NCBI GenBank assembly: GCA_963575745.1
Contig: CAUYUJ010020178.1
Location: forward strand, 53,257 to 117,256
Reading direction: 5' to 3'
DNA: 64,000 nt
Source of the DNA: Prorocentrum cordatum
Lineage: Eukaryota; Sar; Dinophyceae; Prorocentrales; Prorocentraceae
Numbering within the stretch: the stretch's first letter is position 1; each line of letters begins with the position of its first letter. This document shows, one piece after another, positions 9,297 to 18,462 of this stretch. Both the position numbers and the translations under genes were made by a program. The notes beneath the pieces were generated by a model. That model was given only the letters and a program-made list of their open reading frames with translations. It searched no databases and was not told the DNA's origin.

Positions 9297-10256
9297 ATGA
9301 CGTCCGACGTCCCCGTCAAGACAGAGGAGGAGTGGTACACGGTCGGCTGCCCCGTCAGCAACTGCAAGGCCAAGTGCTACAAGGGGAGCCACGCGGAGTG
9401 CTTGGAGTGGCTCTTCAACCACTTGGCGACGTCGACGGCGGAGAGCCACAAGTTTCTCAAGACGGAGAGCGGGCCCAACTTAGAGGAGATCAACCGCCTC
9501 CTGGACGACGCCAACGCGGAGCGCCTCAGCGACAGCGAGGTGGCGGCGTGGCAGAAGCACCAGGCCGAGAAGGCGGCGGCAACCGCGGCCAACCCCTACA
9601 AGACGGCGCCCGCCGCCAGCGCAGGGGCCGCCGCCGCGGCCGCCGCCAGCGCAGGGGCCGCCAGCAGTCGCGGGCGCGATCGCCGCGCGCGATCGCCTGC
9701 GCGCAGGCGCAGCCGCAGCCGCAGCCACCGCAGCCACCGCGGCCGCCCCGCGCCGCGCACGCCGCCCCGCGGCCGCGGAGACGACCGCGCCCCCGCGGCG
9801 GCGGCCAGCCTGACGACTGCGGCGGCGCACAAGCTGCAGCAGACGGCGGAGCAGCTGCAGCAGCAGCAGCAGCAGATGCGGCAGCAGCAGCAGCAGATAC
9901 AGCAGCAGCAGCAGCAGCTACAGCAGCATATGCAGTTGCGGATGCAATCGACTGCAGGCCTGACGGGGAAGGCTGCGCCGTCCGCGGCGCCCGCGGCGAT
10001 GCACATGATCATGGCGCCCATGACAGGAGACGTCTCGCTGCCCGACGTGCCCCCCGAGACCGAGTTCAGGCTCAGCAAGGCGCGGGCCGATGCGCTCATG
10101 GACTGCCTGAAGCGGGCGGAGCGCTGCGCCAAGGTGGCGAAGGAGACGTGCATCAAGGCGTCTCAGGCGTTCGAGCAGGAGGAGGCGTCCCTGAGGGCGG
10201 CGAGGGAGCAGGTCGCCGAGGCGATGGGCGCGTCGGTGCAGCTCAGCGGGCTCTGA
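9297..10256 (+). CDS. RS-domain and polyQ protein with Cys motif (319 aa)
   Basis: The start at 9297 (MTSDVPVKTEEEW) is preferred because the upstream in-frame ATG at 9168 lies in the SL-like leader; the 43 extra residues it would add are a Pro/Ala/Thr repeat. Domains in order: a small Cys-bearing head (CPVSNCKAKC, about residues 18-27) with ECLEWLFNHL; a helical segment; an Arg/Ser segment (about 122-165, with RRSRSRSHRSHRG) typical of splicing-associated proteins; a CAG-coded glutamine-rich coiled coil (about 181-215); and a C-terminal helical region (FRLSKARADALMDCLKRAERC). Nuclear RNA binding is a reasonable inference from the RS segment; no family is identified. The CAG tract may vary in length between copies. 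Confidence 0.65.
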   Translation: MTSDVPVKTEEEWYTVGCPVSNCKAKCYKGSHAECLEWLFNHLATSTAESHKFLKTESGPNLEEINRLLDDANAERLSDSEVAAWQKHQAEKAAATAANPYKTAPAASAGAAAAAAASAGAASSRGRDRRARSPARRRSRSRSHRSHRGRPAPRTPPRGRGDDRAPAAAASLTTAAAHKLQQTAEQLQQQQQQMRQQQQQIQQQQQQLQQHMQLRMQSTAGLTGKAAPSAAPAAMHMIMAPMTGDVSLPDVPPETEFRLSKARADALMDCLKRAERCAKVAKETCIKASQAFEQEEASLRAAREQVAEAMGASVQLSGL

Positions 10257-10461
10257 ACAGTGGCAGCGGGCTTTGGCGCTGCTCAGCGGGCTCTGGCGCT
10301 TCTCAGCGACATGTGGGAGGCGACCCTGGAGCCCGACAGCATCTTCGCCGCGGCTCGCTGGCGCTCTGTGGCGTTCGCCGCCTGCGGCCGCGGCCGCGGA
10401 TCGCGCCGCCGCGTGCTTATGAATATGAAATGAGGAGAAGGAGCAGGAGAATGAGGATGAT

Positions 10462-11040
10462 AGCGATGTCGATCGATGGGTGGGGGGTGGGGGGTAGCGA
10501 TGTCGATCGCTTGGAGGAGGATAAGAAGGAGGAGGAGGATAGCGATGTCGATCGCTGGGGGAGAGGGGATAGCGATGTCGATCGCTGGGGGGAGGAGAAG
10601 AATGAGGAGGAGGAGGAGAAGGATACCGATGTCGATCGCTGGGGGTGAGGGGGGATAGCAATGCCGATCGCTGGGGGGAGGAGGATGAGGAGATGTAGAG
10701 GGAGGATGAGGAGGATAGCGATGTCGATCGCTGGGGGAGAGGGGATAGCGATGTCGATCGCTGGGGGGAGGAGAAGAAGGAGGAGGAGGAGGAGAAGGAT
10801 ACCGATGTCGATCGCTGGGGGTGAGGGGGGATAGCGATGCCGATCGCTGGGGGAGAATGAGGAACAGGGGGAGCGATTGCGATCGCTTGGGGGAGGTAGC
10901 GATGTCGATCGCTTGGGGAAGAATGAGGATGATGAGAGGGAGGGGAAGCGATGGTGATCGCTTGGGGGAGGTAGCGATGCCGATCGCTTGAGGGAAGAAT
11001 GAGGATACTGAGCAGGAGAGGCATCGATGGTGATCGCGTG
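10462..11040. repeat. AGCGAT hairpin cluster 5 with ~175-bp duplication
   Basis: About fifteen hairpins or one-mismatch variants (for example ACCGATGTCGATCGCT) occur here. A ~140-bp block with four hairpins around 10540-10675 is repeated at about 10715-10850 with few changes, showing local amplification. The loops are GTCG, GCCG, TGCG and GGTG. Confidence 0.85.
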
Positions 11041-11049
11041 GGGATGTAG

Positions 11050-11365
11050 TTACCCTGGTAACTACCGTAACTATCGCAAGTTACAACCAATGTTATCCTT
11101 TTGTTATCCTTTTGTTATCCTTTGTTATCCTTTGTTATCCTGGTCACTGGGTCAGATAGGATAACAAAAGGATAACAAAAGGATAACACTGGGTCAGATA
11201 GGATAACATGTTATCCTAACTGACTGGGTCAGATAGGATAACATGGGTCAGATAGGATAACGTGTTATCCTAACTGACCCAGGGATCAGGATAACAAAGG
11301 ATAACAAAGGATAACAAAAGGATAACAAAAGGATAACATTGGTTGCCACTTACGATAGTTATGCC
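11050..11365. repeat. GTTATCC/GGATAAC foldback near the element midpoint
   Basis: The left arm (about 11068-11142; TAACTATCGCAAGTTACAACC then five GTTATCC units) is the near-perfect reverse complement of the right arm (about 11283-11361; five GGATAAC units then GGTTGCCACTTACGATAGTTA). The centre (11143-11282) carries GGGTCAGATAGGATAAC units. The symmetry point (about 11215) lies within about 70 bp of the midpoint of the 3020-19275 element (11148). No target duplication is evident at the foldback edges. Confidence 0.8.
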
Positions 11366-11465
11366 ACTTATTCGAGTAAGTATCGACATCGAGCGATACT
11401 CATCGCTGCCTCCCCGAGCGATGCTGATCGCTGACGCGCGTAGCTTACCTGATAACGGCACTGCG

Positions 11466-11483
11466 CAACATGCGCGGCTCAAG
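11466..11483 (+). promoter_or_regulatory. Weak spliced-leader-like 3' end, gene at 11553
   Basis: CAACATGCGCGGCTCAAG ends in GGCTCAAG, identical to the last eight bases of the dinoflagellate spliced leader. The 5' half does not match, so this is the weakest of the leader calls. Confidence 0.3.
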
Positions 11484-11552
11484 AGCCAGCGACCGAGGTC
11501 GCTCGACTATCGGTGAGAGCGCACCGCCAACGGTCGCGGGGCGTTGCGAGCG

Positions 11553-14270
11553 ATGGCCGCGGGATGCGGCGGCGCGCTGGCCAGCGCGGTCGATGAGGCG
11601 GCGGCGAGCGAGGACAGCCAGGCGACGTTGCAGTTGGCAGACGCCGCGGGCGCAAGCGTCCCCGAGGACGCCGAGCTGCTGGACATTCTCGCGGTGGATC
11701 TCGGTCTCGAGGGCGCGACGGGCGCGGGGGGCGGAGCCGCGGAGGCGGAGGCGCCCGAGAAAGAGGAGGTGGCGGCTGAGGAAGGCGAGGAGGCGACCGA
11801 GGGGGGCGGAGCCGCGGATGCGGAGGCGTCCAAGGAAGATGAGGTGGATGTTGAGGGAAGCGAGGATGCGGCCGAGCGGGGGCCGATGAGGAGGCCAGCC
11901 GCCGCCAGACGCAGGCGCAAGCCGAAGAAGGTCAGGGCGAAGTACGCAGGCCCGAAGGGCCCGCCGCCCAAGGCCACGGCCAAGGTGAACGCCAAGGCCG
12001 CGGCAAAGGAGAAGGCAATGGCAGTGGCCGCAGCCAAGAAGGCGCCGCCCAAGTTCGCCGACATCGCGAAGTGGATGCAGCCCACTTCGAGGGCGAAGGC
12101 GAGCGGTGGTGTGCCCACCCTGAGGCTCGGCGAGAGTGCGCCCTCGCCGAAGGACGGCGATGGGGCGCTGCAGGTGGGCAAGGCGAAGGCGAAGGCGAAG
12201 TCGAAGATGAAGGCGACGGTGCAAGAGTTGTCGTCGCCGCCGTCTCGTCCGCGAAGGCGCACCTCGGACACCGAGTCCCAGGCGTCGGCGGGCATGGGCG
12301 AGGAGCCGACGGCAGGCGCCTCGCCGAAGTTTCGAGTCGGATCGTTCGCGGCGCTCAGCTCGCCTGACAAGCGCGCAGCACCGCTCTCGCTCGACGCCGT
12401 CGAGAACGAGTTCCTCTGCGACAGGTGCGACCAGCCGTGCGACGTCATGAAGGCGTACCCAGTGCGGATGACGAAGAAGGGCCAGATCTACAGGTGCGCG
12501 TTGTGCAGCACGCGGGGGGTGCAAGCGAATCGGGCGCCCGAGTGGAAGGAAATGGCCGCGAAGCTGAAGGACTTCAGCATTGAGGAGAGGGTCGGGTTCT
12601 GGAAGAAGATCCGCGCCTGCAGCGGCCAATCAAGCGTCAAGGCCATGGTCCAGGCGACCTTGAAGGCGATCCACGAGAAAGGGACGCGGGCGGGCAAGCG
12701 AGGCGGCTACTACCCGCTGAGCTGGTACAAGAGGCAAGGCTTCCCATGGAGAAGGATCAAGCAGACGTGCACTGACACGTTGAACCATGCCGTGATGGGG
12801 TTGTGCTACAAGGTGGACATCCACGAGATCGAGAAGTGGGAGGCAAACATCGCGCGGCGTGAGAATGAGTATGGGGCATCGCGCGCCGCCGAGGCCGAAG
12901 ACGGGCTCGAGGCTTCAGGCTCAGACGGCAAGGAGCCCTGCACCAGAACGACGCCCGCATCCGCGCAAGCGGGGGCCGAGATCGCCGACGACAGCGCCGA
13001 GGAGGGCGATGAGGAGAGCGCCGAGGACCCCGACAGCACCGCTGATGTCGATGATGCCGGGGGCTCCGACAGCACCGAGGGCTCGGAGCAGTTGCAGAGT
13101 GGCAGCGGTGACTCGGACAGTTTTGGCCTCGAGACCTCGGGCGAGGACTCCATGGGGGACGGCGACGGGTCGTACGGCGGACAGCCGCCTCCAGTGACTC
13201 CTGGCGGATCGAACGATGAGAGCAACGACGACGGCACGCCACCCCCCCAGAACAGAAAAATGCAGAGCAAGGAAAAGCCCAAGGGCAAGAGCTCTAAGGA
13301 CAAGGAAAAGGAGAAGGACAAGTCCAAGAGCAAGGCCACCGATAAAGATAAGGACAAGGGCAAGAGCTCTAAGGACAAGGAAAAGGAGAAGGACAAGTCC
13401 AAGAGCAAGGCCGCTGATAAAGATAAGGACGCTGATAAGGACAAGCATAAGGACAATGACAAGTCCAAGAGCAATGGCAAAGACAAGGCTAAGGATAAGG
13501 ATAAAGACAAGGAAAAGGTCAAGGCCAAGAGCAAGGGGAAGGACGCTGGTGAGGGCAAGGAGAAGGACAAGAGCAAGGGCAAAGATAAATATAAGGAGAA
13601 TGATAAGGACAAGAGGGCGAACAATGACAAGTCCAAGAGCAATGGCCCTGATAAAGATAAGGGCAAGGCCGATGGTAAGGCCAAGAGCAAGGGCAATAAA
13701 CATGATAAGGATGAGAGCAATGCCAAGGTCGATGGCAAGACCAAGGGCAAGAAGCGGGCGAACGAAGGGGCAGCCGAATCTTCGACAAAGAAGATGAAGA
13801 AGCAGAAGCCACCGACCAGCTCCTCCTCGCAGAGCGGCAGCGACATCGAATCGGGGAGCTCGTCGCCTGCGCACCCGCGCGTCGGCGAGACCGCCAAGGA
13901 GCGCGCGGCGCGCGAGAAGCAGGAGAGGAAAGAGCAGAGTAAGAAAGACAAGGAGGCGCAGCAGCAGAAGCTCCTGGCCACGCGTACCCTGAGCAGGATT
14001 GTGGCGCCCATGTACAAGCTCGAGTCGGCGCTCAAGTGCGACGGGGTCGGGAAGATCCCCGAGGCTACGCTGGTTCACGCGAAAAAGATCATGGACACGC
14101 TGGCCAAGATGAAGAAGGTCGCCCATAAAGTCAGCAGTGGCAAGGTCGCACCTTCGGAGTTCACTTGGTCCGCCCAGGATGTCAGCGACATGTCGACGCA
14201 GGCGGCGGCGCAGAGCACTCTGGTGATGTCGATGGCCAAGGCGTACCTTGTGACTGCGAAGTCCTCGTGA
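11553..14270 (+). CDS. Zinc-ribbon, Lys/Asp-repeat chromatin-type protein (905 aa)
   Basis: Intronless ORF; the ATG at 11553 has a good context (GCGAGCGATGG). The N-terminal third is acidic/Ala-rich, then basic (ARRRRKPKKVRAKY, AKVNAKAAAKEKAM). Residues 289-318 form a zinc-ribbon-like CxxC...CxxC (CDRCDQPC and CALC), followed by a helical module ending PLSWYKRQGFPWRRIKQ...VMGLCYKVDIHE. Similar Cys-pair plus 'PLS-x-W-x-x-x-G...LG-x-x-Y-x-V' modules are, as far as I recall, common in predicted dinoflagellate proteins of unknown function. Then come acidic low complexity, a long DKDKDKGKSSKDKEKEKDK repeat (about 570-750, repeat-expanded) and a C-terminal helical domain (LLATRTLSRIVAPMYKLESA). The composition suggests a nuclear nucleic-acid-binding protein; the exact role is unknown. 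The repeat suggests recent slippage within coding DNA. Confidence 0.7.
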   Translation: MAAGCGGALASAVDEAAASEDSQATLQLADAAGASVPEDAELLDILAVDLGLEGATGAGGGAAEAEAPEKEEVAAEEGEEATEGGGAADAEASKEDEVDVEGSEDAAERGPMRRPAAARRRRKPKKVRAKYAGPKGPPPKATAKVNAKAAAKEKAMAVAAAKKAPPKFADIAKWMQPTSRAKASGGVPTLRLGESAPSPKDGDGALQVGKAKAKAKSKMKATVQELSSPPSRPRRRTSDTESQASAGMGEEPTAGASPKFRVGSFAALSSPDKRAAPLSLDAVENEFLCDRCDQPCDVMKAYPVRMTKKGQIYRCALCSTRGVQANRAPEWKEMAAKLKDFSIEERVGFWKKIRACSGQSSVKAMVQATLKAIHEKGTRAGKRGGYYPLSWYKRQGFPWRRIKQTCTDTLNHAVMGLCYKVDIHEIEKWEANIARRENEYGASRAAEAEDGLEASGSDGKEPCTRTTPASAQAGAEIADDSAEEGDEESAEDPDSTADVDDAGGSDSTEGSEQLQSGSGDSDSFGLETSGEDSMGDGDGSYGGQPPPVTPGGSNDESNDDGTPPPQNRKMQSKEKPKGKSSKDKEKEKDKSKSKATDKDKDKGKSSKDKEKEKDKSKSKAADKDKDADKDKHKDNDKSKSNGKDKAKDKDKDKEKVKAKSKGKDAGEGKEKDKSKGKDKYKENDKDKRANNDKSKSNGPDKDKGKADGKAKSKGNKHDKDESNAKVDGKTKGKKRANEGAAESSTKKMKKQKPPTSSSSQSGSDIESGSSSPAHPRVGETAKERAAREKQERKEQSKKDKEAQQQKLLATRTLSRIVAPMYKLESALKCDGVGKIPEATLVHAKKIMDTLAKMKKVAHKVSSGKVAPSEFTWSAQDVSDMSTQAAAQSTLVMSMAKAYLVTAKSS

Positions 14271-14402
14271 GGGCCCGCCGTCATCAGCTACAGCGCTGGG
14301 ACCAGCGCGCGGCCGTGCGGTAGCAACAGACGTTGACGCCGCTCGCCGCCCCGCTTTCGCGCCCAGCCCCGCAGCTGGTGGCGCACATGTGTATAAAAAA
14401 AA

Positions 14403-14690
14403 AGCGACGGGGATCGCTGGGGTGAAGCGATGGCGATCGCTTGTGGAGAGGGGAGCGATGGGGATCGCTGGGGTGAAGCGATGACGATCGCTTAGGGAGC
14501 GGGGAGCGATGGGGATCGCTGGGGCGAAGCGATGGCGATCGCTTGTGGAGAGGGGAGCGATGGGGATCGCCAGGGTGAAGCGATGACGATCGCTTAGGGA
14601 GAGGGGAGCGGTGGGGATCGCTGGGGCGAAGCGATGGCGACCGCTTAGGGAGAGGGGAGCGATGGGGATCGCTGGGGTGAAGCGAGGGCG
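14403..14690. repeat. AGCGAT hairpin cluster 6 (tandem ~58-bp unit)
   Basis: Five imperfect ~58-bp units each hold two hairpins, one with loop GGGG (AGCGATGGGGATCGCT) and one with loop GGCG or GACG, separated by GGGGTGA and TAGGGAGAGGGG spacers. This regular pairing is not seen in the other clusters. Confidence 0.85.
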
Positions 14691-14800
14691 TCGCTCGGGC
14701 GGGCGTTGGCGAGGATGGGCTCGCGATGGGGGCTAGTTGCTCAGCCGTTTCGGCTCGACTCGCGAGTGACGCGCGTCGTTCGTGGCCAAGCGGCGGCGCG
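14690..14800 (+). promoter_or_regulatory. Duplicated promoter/leader region with SL-like motif
   Basis: CTCGGGCGGGCGTTGGCGA, then GATGGGCTCGCGATG, then the SL-like CAGCCGTTTCGGCTCGAC (14742-14759) and CGCGAGTGACGC all recur in the same order at 18461-18535. The gene's favoured ATG (14801) is 41 nt past the SL-like motif. The shared block most likely holds transcription start or trans-splicing signals. Confidence 0.55.
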
Positions 14801-16837
14801 ATGCCCAAGCGGCGGCGCGATGGCCCCGAAGCGGAGTCGGGTATCCGATGTCCGCGACCTCAGGCGGCCAAGCGGCGTCGGCTATCCGATGCCATCGCTA
14901 CGCATGGCGTATCTGGCAAGGCCCTCGTTCGCATCGCCAAGAAGCTCGCGGAGCCTGGCCATGCGCAAGAGCTGACGGCTTACGCGGTCCAATCCACCAT
15001 TGAGGGCGTATTCGACGACGTCGGGACGACAATCGAATTGCCCATGCAAGATAACGAGCCGCCCTTCGCTTGGAAGCTCGCCAGAATCGACAAGCTCCTG
15101 CGGTATGTTTGCAAGGCCAGCCCCGTGTACAGTGAGCTTCTCGCGGTGGTCGCGAACCGCGTCCGCGGCGCGCCGCTCTCGCTGGTGCTGTACATGGACG
15201 AAGTGACACCAGGCGACGCGCTGGCCCTGAGGCACGATCGGAAGTTCTGGATGATCTTCTTCACGTTCCTGGAGTTCGGGGCTGACATGCTATGGAGGGA
15301 AGAGCTGTGGCTACCGCTGGGGTGTCTGCGAACGAAAGCGAGCAATCGCGTGGACGGCGGCATCTCTTGTGCCACTCGACTCCTCATCAGGGAGATGTTC
15401 TTCGGATCCTCCAGGCTCGCGGGAGCTGGCGCGCACGTGGAGCTGGCCAACGGCACTCCGATGCTGGTGCGGGCGCGCCTCTCCAATCTTCTCGCAGACA
15501 TGGATGCGTTCAAAGGCATTCTGCGTTTGCGGGGTGCCAACGGCTGGAGGCCTTGCTTGCGATGCAAGAACGTGATCTTGAAGGGCGGTTCCGTCGACGG
15601 CGACGGCGGCTACTTCGTCGACATCTGTTGTCACGAGCACGCGCGCTTCGATCGTCATTCAGACGCCGACGTGTGGAAACTGTGGGACGACCTCGCCGCA
15701 GCGGCGGCGACCGCGGGACAGCCTGGCCACATGACGAAGGGCAACTTCCAGAAGCTCGACAAAGCCAGCGGCTTCAACTACCATCCCAATGGCTTGCTGG
15801 AGGATAAGGAATTGCGGGCGATAATGAAGCCGTCCGCCATGACGTATGACAGCATGCACAACCTATGGAGCAATGGCACCGTTGGCTGGGAGGTGTTCGC
15901 GTTTGTGAAGGCGTGCCAGAGAAAAGCTGGCATCGGATGGCCCGAGCTTCACGCGTTCACGCGGCGCTGGCAGTTCCCGAGGTCGCACGGCAGAACGGCA
16001 AAATATATGTTCACGCCTGGGCACGAGACCGCGTGCAAGAAATCATTCAAAGCAGGCGCCAGCGAGCTGATCTCGACCTTCTTCGTCCTTTTGGCGTTCG
16101 CCGAGGAGCGCGCCGTCCGCATCGGGTCGCTCGAGCGCGAAATAGCGTCCCTTCGGGCGTGCGGCCTGCTGGCGGACGCGTTCCTGAAGGTCAAGCGCGG
16201 GCGTGCCCCCCCTCGCAGTGACTTCATTGCAGCGGCTGAAGTCCATCTCAACTTGCACAAGCAGGCGTACGGCACCAAATACGTGAAGCCCAAACACCAC
16301 TACGTGTTTCACAACGCGGAGCAGGAGCCGAAAGAGCTCGACTGCTTCGTGACGGAGCGCCACAATAAGGTGGCAAAGGCGGTGGCCGAACCAGTGGAGA
16401 ACACCGCGCGCATGGAGGCCACGACGCTCGCGGGCTGCGTATTGCAGCAAGTGCGGCAACTCGAGAAGATGGGGCCGACGGGCAACTCGCTGGTGGGAGC
16501 GCGTGCCGAATCTGACGGGTTGCGCTCCGTAGTCGGGGCCGCCGACGTCTCCGTGGCCAGGGGGCTGCGCTGGGAAGGGAACGCCTACAACGTGGGCCAG
16601 GTGGTTCGCTCGCGCGGCGGCGAGGTGTTTATCATCGACGCGTGCGCGGAGATTTCTGGCGAACTGCACATCGTCGCCCGCGGGATCGAGATCTCAACGG
16701 GCGCGTGCGGCCTCAGCACTGGCAGCGTGGTGAACGAGCTCCTCGTCATCAAGATGTCCGACGCTGACCTGGATGGCGCTGTCTGGGCGTGGCGCGTGAA
16801 GAGCAACGGTGACTATGTCATCGCGCACGCGCGCTGA
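14801..16837 (+). CDS. Transposase-like protein of a dinoflagellate-type DDE family (678 aa)
   Basis: The ATG at 14801 (MPKRRRDGPEAE) is favoured because the earlier ATG (14726) would place the SL-like leader inside the protein. There are two basic nuclear-localisation motifs (PKRRR, AKRRR). The core has YMDEVTPGD (D133, E134), FFTFLEFGADMLWREELWLP and RVDGGISCATRLLIREMFF, then LLADMDAF (D233/D235) next to CLRCKNV (C252, C255), CCHEHARFDRH, and late KPKHHYVFH...DCFVTERHNK (E519). This order of early D-E, middle D beside a CxxC pair, and late H/E is what I would expect of CACTA/KDZ-like DDE transposases. The D133-D233-E519 triad is my inference. The ORF is full-length with no stop or frameshift, so it could be active and could mobilise the 16-kb element. 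A domesticated relative is the alternative. Confidence 0.6.
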   Translation: MPKRRRDGPEAESGIRCPRPQAAKRRRLSDAIATHGVSGKALVRIAKKLAEPGHAQELTAYAVQSTIEGVFDDVGTTIELPMQDNEPPFAWKLARIDKLLRYVCKASPVYSELLAVVANRVRGAPLSLVLYMDEVTPGDALALRHDRKFWMIFFTFLEFGADMLWREELWLPLGCLRTKASNRVDGGISCATRLLIREMFFGSSRLAGAGAHVELANGTPMLVRARLSNLLADMDAFKGILRLRGANGWRPCLRCKNVILKGGSVDGDGGYFVDICCHEHARFDRHSDADVWKLWDDLAAAAATAGQPGHMTKGNFQKLDKASGFNYHPNGLLEDKELRAIMKPSAMTYDSMHNLWSNGTVGWEVFAFVKACQRKAGIGWPELHAFTRRWQFPRSHGRTAKYMFTPGHETACKKSFKAGASELISTFFVLLAFAEERAVRIGSLEREIASLRACGLLADAFLKVKRGRAPPRSDFIAAAEVHLNLHKQAYGTKYVKPKHHYVFHNAEQEPKELDCFVTERHNKVAKAVAEPVENTARMEATTLAGCVLQQVRQLEKMGPTGNSLVGARAESDGLRSVVGAADVSVARGLRWEGNAYNVGQVVRSRGGEVFIIDACAEISGELHIVARGIEISTGACGLSTGSVVNELLVIKMSDADLDGAVWAWRVKSNGDYVIAHAR

Positions 16838-16884
16838 GAACCAGATGGAAACATGCGCCGCGCCGCGTGTGTGTGTGTGTGGGG

Positions 16885-17140
16885 GGCGATGTCGATCGCT
16901 GGGTGAGGTGAAGCGATGCCGATCGCTTGGGTGAGGAGATGAGAGGAAGAGGATGATGATGAGGAGGAGGAGGAGGGGGAGGGAGAAAGCGATGCCGATC
17001 GCTGGAAGGAGGGGGGGACGGAAAAGAAAATCGAGCGATGTCGATCGCTGGGTGAGGTGAAGCGACGTCGATCGCTTGAAGGAGGAAGAGGAGGAGGAGG
17101 AGGTGGCGGAGGAGGGAGGATAGCGATATCGATCGCTGGA
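16885..17140. repeat. AGCGAT hairpin cluster 7
   Basis: About six copies (near 16886 with GGCGAT arm, 16913, 16988, 17035, 17063 with GACGTCG, 17121) have loops GTCG, GCCG and ATCG, in (GGA)n-rich spacer between the transposase-like gene and the coiled-coil gene. Confidence 0.8.
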
Positions 17141-17231
17141 AGATGGGCGGGGGGTGGGAGGAGGAACATAAGATCACTGCGCGCAACCGTTCAGCTTTGG
17201 CGCGCTGCTGCCCCTTGGGCTCGCGCGGGGC

Positions 17232-17464
17232 ATGCGCGATGATGCCCCTGGCGGCCGCGCGCAAGCGCGCCTCGAGCTGGCCGAAGGCGGCCGCGCACGA
17301 CGACGAGACGACGACGACGATGCGACGACGGCGACGAAGACGGCGACGAATGAGGCGAGCTTGCCCGAGCGGCTGCTCGGGGAGGTGGAGCAGCTGCGCG
17401 GGCAGGTCGAGCAGCTGCGCGCGGCGAACGCCCAGCTGCGGGCGGAGAAGGAGGAGGCGGATAA

Positions 17465-17551
<87 letters not shown>

Positions 17552-17955
17552 GGCGGCGACGACGACGGCGGCGGCGGCGGCGACGACGACGACGACGACC
17601 CCCCCAGGTGGCGCGGCACTTGGCCCTCCAGATCGACATGCGCGACGTCGAGCTGGATCGGGCCGCCGAGCTGCTGGGCGTCGCGCGCCGCCGCGCCGCG
17701 GTGCATGCGGCGGCGCTGGCGCAGCTCAAGCAGGACGCGATGACGATCATCCGCCTGCAGAGGCTGTACGACGCCCCCGAGGCGGTCCAGGCCTTGGCGT
17801 CGGCGGTGGACATGGCCGACGCCCTGACGACGCCGCCTCCGCCGCCGTGGCCCCCCCGTGCGGAGGGGCTCACGGGCGGCGACGGGCGCCCAGGGTCGTC
17901 CACGGACGCCCTGACTGAGCCGCCCCCGCCGCCGCGGCCTGCGCCCCCGCAGTGA
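17232..17955 (+). CDS. Coiled-coil gene with coding (ACG)n tract, frame disrupted
   Basis: Paralogue of the minus-strand gene at 4031-4804. The ATG frame gives MRDDAPGGRAQARLELAEGG, an acidic-Thr tract and a coiled coil (LLGEVEQLRGQVEQLRAANA), then a long polyThr run from (ACG)n (about 17464-17600), and runs on to a stop at 17918. A well-formed C-terminal helical region (VARHLALQIDMRDVELDRAA...IIRLQRLYDAPEAVQALASA, then a Pro-rich tail) lies from about 17606 to 17955 in the +1 frame. The shift falls in the (ACG)n tract or in the C7 run at 17599-17605. Assembly error, real slippage or a short intron could each explain it. Function unknown. Confidence 0.5.
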
Positions 17956-17999
17956 GGCGGCGCGAGGCTGCGCGCGCCAACAAGAAGCTTGGGGGGGGA

Positions 18000-18462
18000 T
18001 ATCGATGTCGATCGCTTGGGGGAGGTAGCGATGGCGATCGCTTGGAGGAGGAGGAGGAGGCGGAGGAGGAGGAGGAGCAGGAGGCGCAGGAGGAGCAGGA
18101 GGAGCAGGAGCAGGAGGATGAGGAGGAGCAGGATCTGCATGGGCAGCCAGGGGGCTGCGGAGGGAGGAGGAGGAGTAGCGATGCCGATCGCGATGTGCAT
18201 GGGCAGCCAGTGGGGCCGCGGGATTTGCATAGGCAGCCAGGGGGGCTCGCGATCTCGATCGCCGCGAGGAGGAGGAGGAGGAGGAGGATGAGGAGCAAGA
18301 GAGCGATGCCGATCGCTGGGGGAGGCGAAGCGATGTCGATCGCTTGGAAGGGGGAGGAGGCAGGAGAAGGAGGAAGAGGAGGATGACGATGATGAGGAGG
18401 AGGAGAGCGATGTCGATCGCTCGGGCGCGGGTGGGAATATGGGTGGAGCGATGGCGATCGCT
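18000..18462. repeat. AGCGAT hairpin cluster 8
   Basis: About seven copies (near 18004, 18027, 18178, 18302, 18330, 18408, 18448) are interspersed with GGAGGAGCAGGAG and with three GCATGGGCAGCCAG / GCATAGGCAGCCAG repeats (18137-18240) not seen elsewhere in the window. Confidence 0.8.

Noticed and set aside
3020-11365. Two separate elements (3020 to the central foldback, and the foldback to 19275)
   Set aside because: The foldback arms do not match the 34-bp TIRs, so each half would have unrelated ends. One element with a central foldback is simpler, though a fused dimer remains possible.
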